Below, one piece after another: positions 1-5,687 of a DNA stretch of 27,565 nucleotides. Origin of the DNA: a virus; IMG/VR virus record IMGVR_UViG_3300035698_023141, positions 1 through 27,565 of that record; one strand, 5' to 3'. Below the pieces are notes generated by a model. That model saw nothing but the letters and a program-made list of their open reading frames with translations. It had not been told where the DNA came from and searched no databases. Positions within the stretch are counted from its first letter, which is position 1; each line of letters starts with the position of its first letter. The translations under genes were made by a program, and so were the position numbers.

Positions 1-19
1 GTTTAGGGAGGGACAGACC

Positions 20-61
20 GTAGTGATATTTCTCCCCTTCCCAGCCCTCATAGATCACTAC
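20..61. repeat. 8-bp inverted repeat beyond the HNH gene
   Basis: GTAGTGAT at 20-27 and ATCACTAC at 54-61 are perfect inverted repeats just past the stop codon of the leftward HNH gene. The transcript could form a hairpin with a 26-nt loop. No T-tract follows in the leftward direction, so this is not a standard intrinsic terminator. It could also be an operator or chance. Confidence 0.3.
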
Positions 62-64
62 TAA

Positions 65-463
65 TCATGGGTTACCACCTTTCACTGGTCTTCTGTTACC
101 AGTGATCTTTGGTTTGATTTTGTTCATTTCATTTCTCGTCTGTTTGCTATGACAAGATTTGCAATTTGATTCCCAAAGGCTCTTGTCCCAGAAAATACTG
201 GGATCGTTACCCTTCGTGTGATGCACTTCAGTTGCAATAGTGGTTCGTCCTTCCTTTAGGCAGGGGAGGCATAACGGAAATGCCCCCAGGTGTCTTTTTC
301 GTGCCCCCTGCCATTTATAAGTGTACCCCCTCCGATTTGATGACTCCCTCCTGTGTTTCTCGTGTATTCCCTGGTGTTTATCACAATACTGTGCTCCGTC
401 TTCAGCACGAATCAACTCTTCACAATGATACACGTTACACTTTTTGTATGCTACTATTGGCAC
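65..463 (-). CDS. Phage HNH endonuclease
   Basis: A 132-residue HNH nuclease of the type found beside phage terminase genes, where such proteins nick DNA and assist packaging. An N-terminal metal-binding knuckle (C9, C14, C27, H30) and a basic stretch (residues 38-58) are followed by C65-x2-C68, the HH pair at 81-82 and the terminal N100-C101-x2-C104-H105, giving the usual beta-beta-alpha metal fold. The start is GTG at 463, with a modest AAGGGA site upstream on the minus strand; this is the full length of the family. It lies 525 bp downstream of the repA-like gene in the same direction. A terminase gene would be expected beyond the left edge but cannot be seen. The family is clear; the packaging role is inferred from known relatives. 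Confidence 0.85.
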   Translation of the reverse strand: MPIVAYKKCNVYHCEELIRAEDGAQYCDKHQGIHEKHRRESSNRRGYTYKWQGARKRHLGAFPLCLPCLKEGRTTIATEVHHTKGNDPSIFWDKSLWESNCKSCHSKQTRNEMNKIKPKITGNRRPVKGGNP

Positions 464-483
464 GGTCTATCCCTTCTGTTCCC

Positions 484-790
484 AGCACCCACAATCATTT
501 CAAAGCACCCCCATTTGCTACAAGCAGCACCCATCATTTTTAAAATACCCCCATAAATATTTATTGATGCGCCTGCCTCTTTTGTTCCTTTATTAGCAAT
601 CTTACCTGCGTAAATTACAGGGTTCCCTAATGATTACAACCGTTTATGCAGACTCTAAAAATTCTCAAAAAAACGACACTTTTAAGTCTCTGAAATCATG
701 ACGTTTTTTATTTGTGCCAACACCCCCCAGGGTTTATGAACAAGCACCCCCATTTTTTTCAGTGACCCCTGTAATTTATGTGCTTCCCCT
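484..790. repeat. Phased C-rich 20-22-bp repeat array
   Basis: A degenerate unit, roughly AGCACCCCCAT followed by a T-rich half, recurs near 484, 504, 526 and 546, then near 720, 743, 763 and 782. Spacing inside each group is 20-22 bp, close to two helical turns, which puts all copies on one face of the DNA. Such arrays usually bind a protein cooperatively (iterons, operators). The copies are imperfect; AGCACCC plus CAT is the best-kept part. Function is inferred from geometry only. Confidence 0.5.
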
Positions 791-804
791 GCCTCAACTT
801 CAGG

Positions 805-966
805 TAGAACCCGACGGGTTCTAAAGGTTTTTAGAACCCACTGGGTTCCGACGGGTTCTAAATAGGTCATAAAGCGTTGTGATAACTGAGGAACCCGACG
901 GGTTCTGAACCCTAAGAATCCCATAAGAACCCGGATCCCCTCCCCTAGGAGGGGATCTCGGGTTCT
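805..966. repeat. Cluster of GAACCC/GGGTTC palindromes
   Basis: The 19-bp palindrome TAGAACCCGACGGGTTCTA (805-823) recurs in varied form at 832-860, where two right arms share one left arm, and at 891-912, where an extra GAACCC follows. A fourth, extended version fills 926-966. The GAC centre is conserved in three. The cluster lies immediately downstream of the leftward repA-like gene. It could be protein-binding sites, resolution or recombination sites, or RNA hairpins at the 3' end of that transcript. No T-tract follows. Confidence 0.6.
926..966. repeat. Long hairpin past the repA-like stop
   Basis: The arms AGAACCCG plus ATCCCCTCC (926-943) and their complement (948-966) pair over 17 bp, with a 1-versus-2-base internal bulge and a CCTA loop. 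It sits 23 bp past the stop codon of the leftward repA-like gene, so it would form the 3' end of that mRNA. The absence of a U-run argues against simple intrinsic termination; 3'-end protection or factor-dependent termination are alternatives. Confidence 0.6.
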
Positions 967-988
967 GGCGAGGTATAAAAAAGTTTCC

Positions 989-2920
989 TTAACTATTAAA
1001 TGGAATAGAAAGTACATTGTTTTTCTCCACAATTTTGCCTTTGCCAATTAATTTATTAATGGCAGTTTGACAAGTCTTCTGGTTGGTATAACCGAAGTCT
1101 TCCCATTGTTCTTTGATATCAGCTTTCTTGGTACCTGGATTGTCGTCAATGAAAGCAATCACTTTCTGGAAGGTGGGCACCTTGCTTCCACCATCTTTAG
1201 ACATTTCCAGAACAACACTCGTTTCAGCCACTGCTTCTGGTATGTCAATGACAACAACCTTAGGCTTCATATACATCTCTTCAAGCAAGGCAGAATCCTT
1301 CATCTTAAGATTAGAGAGCCTGACAGTATCTTCACCTTCTTGATTTTGAAACACATTTACACTGTACTCAGAATCAACGGCTGCAGTAAGTGAGTAAGAC
1401 CCTCTTGCCTGATCCTGATTCTTCTTGCCAGGATGGTGTACAATTTGAATAAAGTCTTCCTTGCCTATGTGAGCATCTATGTTGTTTAGAAATTTGCCTA
1501 TGTCCTCAGAACTGTTCTCATTTCCACCTAAATTCCTGTGCAGAGTGTCTATAAACACAGCCATCGGTGTGTCCTTGGGGAATTTGGTTCTTATCTCAGC
1601 TATTTTATCACCGCAGATCCTTGCTGACTCTTCATTCAAAAGCAGAATAGACGTATTTGAAACATAAAAACCACTTTTGAACGACTCTTTTTCAAGGTTT
1701 ATCTCATTCTCGTCAGCCCAAGCCTTGATCCGCTTGGCATAACCCTGATGACCTTCACCAATGATCATAAAAACAACACCCTTTTTCACTTGGTGGCCTT
1801 TCCACGGTATGCCAGTTGCAATGCAGAGTCCCCAGTCTAAAGCAAGGAACGATTTGTAACAACCATACGGGCCGTGAAGAATAGATAGAGCCTGTTTTTC
1901 AAGTACATCATCAATAATCCACTCCGTAGGCTTCAAATTCAGCCCCATTGCATAGCCTTCTAAGAATTTGATTTTTTCAGGTGCGGCAAGGATGTTCTCA
2001 GAAGCACGCTGTTCAGAGATCCAGCTTAAAATTGAATCAACTTCAAACTCAACATTGGAATACCTTGATTCATCCCTGTTCCCGGCATCCTCGCTCTCCC
2101 GATAAAGCCCTAAAATAAACTGTCTGACAACCGGAGCACTAAGTCCACGGCTCAAAAGGCTTCCGGATAGGGCAATGGTTGAAGGATGCATTCCGTCACC
2201 GGAGACAATGTTTGCTGCCGCATCGTCAGGTGAAATTGATACAATGGAGTGCCCATCACGGATCTGGCCTTCGGTCGGCATGTTATTGCGGCCATAGACT
2301 GTATGACGGACTTCTGTTAGTGGCTTTTTCGGAAGAACGTAATCAACACCGGTATCAAACAGATAAAAATAATCGTCAGTATGGAAAACCGAATCAGTCT
2401 CTGGTTTTGTGATGTACCATGCCTGAGAGAGGACATAATTTTCACGAGCAGGGTTTATTGGGATACTTTCTTTTTGTAGCTCTACTGTGATGTCCGTTGT
2501 GGCCAATTCCAATTCATCCTTAGTTTCGATCCCTTCACAGGGAATAACGGTGCGCCAACGGGTTTTTTCAGCGGAATTGGAAAAGGAAGGGTAAATCAGA
2601 TGGTTCAGATTCAATTTTAAGAGGACATCGTGAATAAGCTTGGGCTCAGGTGCTGATTTGGGGTTTGTTAGGGAAGAGTCCCCATCAAGGGTGATCAATT
2701 CAATGCTTTTGATAGATGCATCGTTGCGGTAATCCGCTTCACCCCGAACAAAATAGGCTCCGAATTTTGGGGAGCCATTGTGTTTCCTGATTTTGAGACC
2801 TAATTCTTTTAGGGTGAATGATTCTACGTCCAGGTTTGGTTGGGCTGTTCCAGCGTGTGTGATGCCTAATTTGAACCGTTTTTGAGCACTTGGAAGAGGC
2901 ACTACTTTTTTGTTCGCCAT
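989..2920 (-). CDS. RepA-like primase/helicase (AAA_25)
   Basis: A 643-residue replication protein. The N-terminal third resembles a primase-polymerase-like domain: a hydrophobic strand ending in the acidic D79-G-D81, then a PSFS...RWRTVIP segment (111-127) typical of phage and plasmid replication primases. The C-terminal half is a RecA-fold RepA-type helicase, with a P-loop around 350-358 (GPYGCYKSF; Tyr replaces the usual last Gly, as in part of this family), Walker B VFIDTLHRN (455-463) and a VHHPGK sensor (494-499). The last 70 residues look like a winged helix. The ATG at 2920 is chosen because AGGAGG lies five bases before it; an ATG 48 bases upstream lies in a large inverted repeat and has no site. 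It is the only large leftward gene and abuts the putative origin. Confidence 0.85.
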   Translation of the reverse strand: MANKKVVPLPSAQKRFKLGITHAGTAQPNLDVESFTLKELGLKIRKHNGSPKFGAYFVRGEADYRNDASIKSIELITLDGDSSLTNPKSAPEPKLIHDVLLKLNLNHLIYPSFSNSAEKTRWRTVIPCEGIETKDELELATTDITVELQKESIPINPARENYVLSQAWYITKPETDSVFHTDDYFYLFDTGVDYVLPKKPLTEVRHTVYGRNNMPTEGQIRDGHSIVSISPDDAAANIVSGDGMHPSTIALSGSLLSRGLSAPVVRQFILGLYRESEDAGNRDESRYSNVEFEVDSILSWISEQRASENILAAPEKIKFLEGYAMGLNLKPTEWIIDDVLEKQALSILHGPYGCYKSFLALDWGLCIATGIPWKGHQVKKGVVFMIIGEGHQGYAKRIKAWADENEINLEKESFKSGFYVSNTSILLLNEESARICGDKIAEIRTKFPKDTPMAVFIDTLHRNLGGNENSSEDIGKFLNNIDAHIGKEDFIQIVHHPGKKNQDQARGSYSLTAAVDSEYSVNVFQNQEGEDTVRLSNLKMKDSALLEEMYMKPKVVVIDIPEAVAETSVVLEMSKDGGSKVPTFQKVIAFIDDNPGTKKADIKEQWEDFGYTNQKTCQTAINKLIGKGKIVEKNNVLSIPFNS

Positions 2921-2948
2921 TTGTTCCTCCTGTGGCCTGAAAGGAAAT

Positions 2949-3009
2949 GATCGGTGGGTCGGGGCCACACGAGCCCAGTGGCCTACTGGGTCGACCGACC
3001 CACACGATC
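2949..3009. promoter_or_regulatory. Large inverted repeat upstream of repA-like gene
   Basis: GATCGGTGGGTCGG (2949-2962) pairs with CCGACCCACACGATC (2995-3009) over 14 bp with one bulged base. Inside, GGCCAC (2963-2968) pairs with GTGGCC (2978-2983), leaving a bulge with a third copy of the GGGTCG motif. It is GC-rich in AT-rich surroundings and lies 29-89 bp before the leftward start codon, in its leader or promoter. Likely roles are an autoregulatory Rep or repressor site, or a structured mRNA leader. A TATAAA-like -10 (complement of 3022-3027) lies just outside, but no good -35 is seen. Confidence 0.6.
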
Positions 3010-3050
3010 CGAAAGGACAACTTTATACGACTTTTTACGAAAACGAAAGG

Positions 3051-3529
3051 CTTTTTTCAAAAAAGATTCTGTTATCATTGAACAAATCAGAAAAATTAGG
3101 AAGAAACCAAAAAGTAAAGTAAAATAAAAAACGACCCCAAAGCCCCGTATGGTGAATGCTGAGGATTAGGAGTCGGTTGGCTAATGTTCATGTCAGTACA
3201 AGCTAAAACGCAGCGACCCCTAAGTCTTTGAAACCGTAAAAAACGACCAAAATCACCTTTTTTTTAAAAAAAAGTAAAAAAATAAGTACTCAATATCATT
3301 ACGTTTTCCAAAAAACGGAGCAACTCGAACCAGCCTCATTTTGGCTGTAAAACTAACTAAAACAATGAAATCATTGCTCTTTTATTGAGTAAATAGTTTT
3401 TTTTGGAAATTTCAACTTTTTTTAAAAAAAGTAAATAAAAAAAGACGCTCGTAAAAGCTTGATCTCATTGCTCTTTTTCAAAACCGCACTTACGTGGTCA
3501 GTTTTCGAACCATCTTTTTTTAAAAAAAG
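3051..3529. other. Putative replication origin, AT palindromes
   Basis: Four T-tract/A-tract palindromes occur here: 3051-3065 (C, six T, C, six A, G), 3257-3274 (C, eight T, eight A, G), and identical 16-bp copies at 3416-3431 and 3514-3529. The second and third are followed by GTAAA. A 13-bp direct repeat TCATTGCTCTTTT lies 45-49 bp before the last two (3371-3383, 3465-3477), making a duplicated unit of about 96 bp. Such rigid A-tracts with a central TpA step suit DNA unwinding or bending. The place, beside a primase/helicase gene and at the divergence point of transcription, fits an origin. No gene is seen here. Confidence 0.45.
3167..3222. repeat. Long imperfect stem-loop in the origin-like region
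   Basis: TTAGGAGTCG (3167-3176) pairs with CGACCCCTAA (3213-3222), 9 of 10 positions. Just inside, TTGGCT (3177-3182) can pair with AGCTAA, extending the stem with one G-U pair. Copies of AAAAAACGACC flank it (3126-3136 and 3238-3248). It may be an RNA hairpin, a single-strand initiation structure or a protein site; the strand used is unknown. Confidence 0.45.
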
Positions 3530-3559
3530 ACTTTACTTTTACCCCTGAAACCACAATAT

Positions 3560-4115
3560 TTAGGCTACCGGAGCTAAAAACCTCCGGGCAAAACCCAAAA
3601 AACCAAGGAGAACACAAAAACATAGCAGCCAAGCATCCCAGTCAGCCAATAGGGGGATTAAAAAGGCAACAACACCGGCTTGGCAGCCCAAAAGCAGCGA
3701 GATACAGCTCAGCAAAAATAAAAGCCTTTATTCAAGTCACCACAACCGAGTAGCGACCGGCCGAAAAAAGGATTTTCCAAGGCTTAGAACGATGAGCCAA
3801 GAAAAGCTTGCAACAACAAGGCGCAGGGCAGGGGCATCAGGAAACAGACAAGGGTCACAGGACCCGAGGCACCCCGGACAAAAACCAAGACCCGCACTTT
3901 CAGGAACCGAGTACTGAAACAGCCAACAAAAGCAAAATCATCAGATAGTGAGTCCCCCGAGCGAGGGGAACAATAGCGGACATTAGCAGGTGCTAACAAC
4001 ACAGGCGGTGCCAAGGCTATCAATACAAAAATCAACCCCATTATTTTCGGTGGTTGATATCTGCATTGGCTGGTGCCGGAAGGCAAGGGTCCGAATCCTT
4101 TGCATGCGGATATGA
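3560..4115 (+). ncRNA. Candidate large structured non-coding RNA
   Basis: About 550 bases with no convincing gene but dense consecutive pairing. Stems visible: 3568-3573 with 3582-3587 (CCGGAG); 3625-3634 with 3678-3687 (GCAGCCAAGC, one mismatch) enclosing 3635-3639 with 3654-3658; 3717-3722 with 3727-3732; GGGTC 3852-3856 with GACCC 3861-3865; TTTCAG 3898-3903 with 3914-3919; a CCCC/GGGG hairpin at 3951-3971; ATAGC 3973-3977 with 4016-4020 closing a junction that holds 3983-3987/3992-3996 and 4004-4006/4010-4012; 4031-4037 with 4052-4058; then a terminal three-way junction at 4059-4111. It ends just before the leader of the first rightward gene. Size and phage location recall GOLLD and ROOL RNAs, but no match to either could be tested. 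Ends are approximate; the rightward strand is inferred from neighbouring genes. Confidence 0.5.
4059..4111 (+). ncRNA. tRNA-like three-way junction with T-loop
   Basis: ATCTGCAT (4059-4066) pairs with ATGCGGAT (4104-4111). Inside are a small GGC/GCC hairpin (4068-4077) and a 7-bp stem GCAAGGG/CCTTTGC (4083-4103) closed by the seven-base loop TCCGAAT, which fits the T-loop pattern (U first, A fifth). There is no anticodon arm and the T-stem has seven pairs, so it is not a tRNA. It forms the 3' end of the proposed large RNA. Confidence 0.5.
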
Positions 4116-4151
4116 ATCACTGAAACAAAAACCACAAACAAGGAGAGAAAA

Positions 4152-4475
4152 ATGACAGACCAGGAAAAAATTGAAAATGCAGCATCTGAATTAGGACAAT
4201 GGATTCAGTGCGCGGTCGGTGACATGGCTGCAGGCCAAACTGGTACATACGATTTAAAAACAGATATTCTTGCCGATGAAATGTACAACGATGTTGGCAC
4301 GCTGGCTGACATGCTGGGTGACCGTATTCACGATGAAGGAGCACAGATAACCGGTAACAAGGCTGACCCTGAAACGCAGAAAATCACCAAGTATTGCATC
4401 GCTGAAGAGCTCAAAAAGGGTGCCCACACAGCAATGATCCAAGCACTTGAAAATCTTCAAAAAAATTGGAAGTAA
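4152..4475 (+). CDS. Small acidic early protein, unknown
   Basis: A 107-residue acidic, largely helical protein that I do not recognise. It has no signal peptide, membrane segment or metal motif; only two cysteines (19 and 82). The start ATG follows ACAAGGAGAGAAAA, the leader type used by most genes up to 9924. It is the first rightward gene, beginning about 35 bp after the proposed structured RNA, so RNA and gene may share a transcript. Being first in the early block makes a role in host takeover or regulation possible, but the protein itself does not show this. Confidence 0.75.
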   Translation: MTDQEKIENAASELGQWIQCAVGDMAAGQTGTYDLKTDILADEMYNDVGTLADMLGDRIHDEGAQITGNKADPETQKITKYCIAEELKKGAHTAMIQALENLQKNWK

Positions 4476-4501
4476 ACCAACCACAAACAAGGAGCTTAAA
4501 A

Positions 4502-4798
4502 ATGTTAAATTTTGCCTTAGTAAAAACCAACCTGAATGAGCTGAACAATGGGCACTGCGGCAACGCAAACAACTGCAGGTACACAGGAGCCAGCGTCTGT
4601 TGGGCAATTCAAGACCACACTGGTCTTACTTACATCGCACTCAACAGAAAATACGTTGCGGAAGCTGTTTTGGATTACGCAAACAATCACTGGTCTGGTC
4701 GCACTGACGGCAAAGGCGATATCGGGCAAGGCTTCATAAACGACTTCAAATATCTCAATCTCGACTGGAGCATTCTGGAAAACTTCAAAGAAGTTTAA
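4502..4798 (+). CDS. Small early protein, unknown
   Basis: A 98-residue protein of unknown function. The middle (residues 15-75) has a short Cys-containing part (HCGNANNC...C) and many aromatic residues, suggesting a compact globular fold; no known motif is evident. The start at 4502 is chosen over an in-frame ATG 36 bases upstream because AACAAGGAG with a seven-base spacer precedes it, and the upstream ATG lies inside the end of the previous gene. Spacing to the previous stop is 26 bp, filled entirely by the standard leader. Confidence 0.75.
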   Translation: MLNFALVKTNLNELNNGHCGNANNCRYTGASVCWAIQDHTGLTYIALNRKYVAEAVLDYANNHWSGRTDGKGDIGQGFINDFKYLNLDWSILENFKEV

Positions 4799-4822
4799 AG
4801 CCAAAAAGCAAGGAGATTAAAA

Positions 4823-4996
4823 ATGGCTACAGCAACTTTCAAGATCGTGCACAAGCATGCGCACCAAGAGTTTCAGGTAGAAGTTTACGAAAATGGCATA
4901 CGCAATGAAGCACGAACCTACTACACCGAATGGAGAGATGACGCAGAGCAGACAATGGCTGCAATGATTCTTGAGGAAGCCAACAACGCAGTTTAA
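4823..4996 (+). CDS. 57-residue early protein, unknown
   Basis: A short gene with a clear ribosome site (GCAAGGAGATTAAAA before the ATG). The product alternates hydrophobic and charged residues, predicting a beta-hairpin (residues 4-22) followed by a helix (36-55): the shape of a small alpha/beta miniprotein. No family recognised. It carries the same leader as its neighbours and fits exactly between the previous gene and the hairpin at 5007, supporting real coding despite its length. Confidence 0.7.
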   Translation: MATATFKIVHKHAHQEFQVEVYENGIRNEARTYYTEWRDDAEQTMAAMILEEANNAV

Positions 4997-5006
4997 CTTT
5001 TAGTGT

Positions 5007-5028
5007 CAGCCCTCAGCAATGAGGGTTG
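5007..5028 (+). other. Intergenic hairpin with GCAA tetraloop
   Basis: CAGCCCTCA (5007-5015) pairs with TGAGGGTTG (5020-5028), nine pairs including one G-U, closed by a GNRA-type GCAA loop. No T-run follows, so it is more likely an RNA-processing, stability or translation element than a terminator. It lies 11 bp after one gene and 46 bp before the next. Confidence 0.6.
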
Positions 5029-5073
5029 AGATATGAAGTTAAGCAAGAAAAATACAAACAAGGAGAAAAAACC

Positions 5074-5412
5074 ATGTGTAACAATGCTAACAATGGCTCA
5101 AAATGGATAACCAGAAAGCGTAGGTTTGCCATTTATGAGAGAGACGATCACCGTTGTGTCTATTGCGGGATTGGGATGGAAGACGCCAAAGAACCCTTCA
5201 CCCTTGACCATCTCGTGGCGCAGGAGCTTGGCGGCACAAACGCTTCAACTAACCTCGTAACTGCCTGTAAAACCTGCAACTGCAGCAAAGGCTCAAAATC
5301 AAACAGAAGTTTTTTCAAATTCCTCGAGAATAAAGATGTAGATGTTGCAAAAATTAAGCATAGAATCAGGCGCAACGTGCGACGTGCCCTCAAAGGTAAA
5401 TTTAGAATTTAA
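5074..5412 (+). CDS. HNH endonuclease (McrA/5-Cys type)
   Basis: A 112-residue HNH nuclease. C28-x2-C31 and C65-x2-C68 form the structural zinc site, and L-D45-H46 is the catalytic strand, followed by N60 and the terminal N69, giving a complete active site. The C-terminus (residues 85-112) is strongly basic and probably binds DNA. The start at 5074 is set by ACAAGGAG; an in-frame ATG 48 bases upstream would begin before this site. Free-standing phage HNH genes can be homing endonucleases or act in DNA processing. It differs from the HNH at 65-463 in architecture and is not a duplicate. Confidence 0.85.
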   Translation: MCNNANNGSKWITRKRRFAIYERDDHRCVYCGIGMEDAKEPFTLDHLVAQELGGTNASTNLVTACKTCNCSKGSKSNRSFFKFLENKDVDVAKIKHRIRRNVRRALKGKFRI

Positions 5413-5436
5413 AAAGGCCACAAAAAGGAGACCAAA

Positions 5437-5655
5437 ATGTCAGAAAACCAAATCAAAGAAGCTTTACGTGAACTTTTGGAAGGGATTGCAGCAGACTCTG
5501 AAACCAATGAAGACTTTATCAACGATGAAGCCTTGATAGACTGCTCGACAACTGATTATCATGACTCTGGTCTTTTGACTGGAGACACAGGACTGGTTCT
5601 TCAGCTTACTAATGGCGAAAATTACCACATAACAATTCAACAGAATGCCAACTAA
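5437..5655 (+). CDS. Small acidic early protein, unknown
   Basis: A 72-residue, very acidic protein: an N-terminal helix (residues 3-19) then a beta-rich second half ending in LVLQLTNGENYHITIQ. No family recognised. The strongly negative charge is a feature of DNA mimics and small phage inhibitors, but nothing more specific supports that. A good AAAAGGAG site precedes the ATG, and the gene lies 24 bp after the HNH gene and 32 bp before the GHKL ATPase gene. Confidence 0.7.
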   Translation: MSENQIKEALRELLEGIAADSETNEDFINDEALIDCSTTDYHDSGLLTGDTGLVLQLTNGENYHITIQQNAN

Positions 5656-5687
5656 AAACGTAAAAGCCCAAAAAACAAGGAGCAAAA

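Larger units (their letters stand above)
464..988. other. Gene-free spacer with two repeat families
   Basis: This 525-bp stretch between the two leftward genes carries no convincing coding region; open frames here are short, lack ribosome sites and read through repeats. It holds an array of short C-rich repeats spaced about two helical turns apart (484-790) and a cluster of GAACCC/GGGTTC palindromes (805-966). The AT-rich part between the array halves, 555-715, shows nothing further. Confidence 0.6.

Noticed and set aside
1-51. Start of a leftward gene at the left edge (ATG complement at 49-51)
   Set aside because: Seventeen codons only, no ribosome site and no recognisable motif; a terminase gene is expected by position but not shown.
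280-556. Rightward open frames opposite the HNH gene
   Set aside because: Antisense to a gene with clear HNH motifs; they run into the C-rich repeats and have no ribosome site.
805-966. CRISPR-like array
   Set aside because: Units are palindromes with irregular short gaps and no unique spacers of constant length; no cas genes are nearby (the Cas4-like nuclease belongs to the recombination block).
682-1047. Leftward open frame of 121 codons overlapping the end of the repA-like gene
   Set aside because: It reads through the GAACCC palindromes (giving repeated RTRR) and a polar/low-complexity mix, lacks a ribosome site and overlaps a well-supported gene in another frame.
3532-3562. Sigma-70-type promoter for the proposed RNA (TTTACT and TATTTA)
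   Set aside because: Poor match to the -10 consensus and a 19-bp spacer; too weak in such AT-rich sequence to claim.
3792-3920. 41-codon rightward frame (ATG 3792) within the proposed RNA
   Set aside because: No Shine-Dalgarno site, low-complexity Arg/Pro/Gln-rich product; the frame is open far upstream without any start codon, consistent with composition rather than coding.
3784-4086. Leftward hydrophobic open frame of 100 codons
   Set aside because: It starts at TTG without a ribosome site and is the complement of purine-rich, highly paired sequence; the hydrophobicity follows from base composition.
4059-4111. A true tRNA gene
   Set aside because: Only a T-loop-like arm, a tiny hairpin and a closing stem are present; there is no anticodon arm, and the T-stem has seven instead of five pairs.
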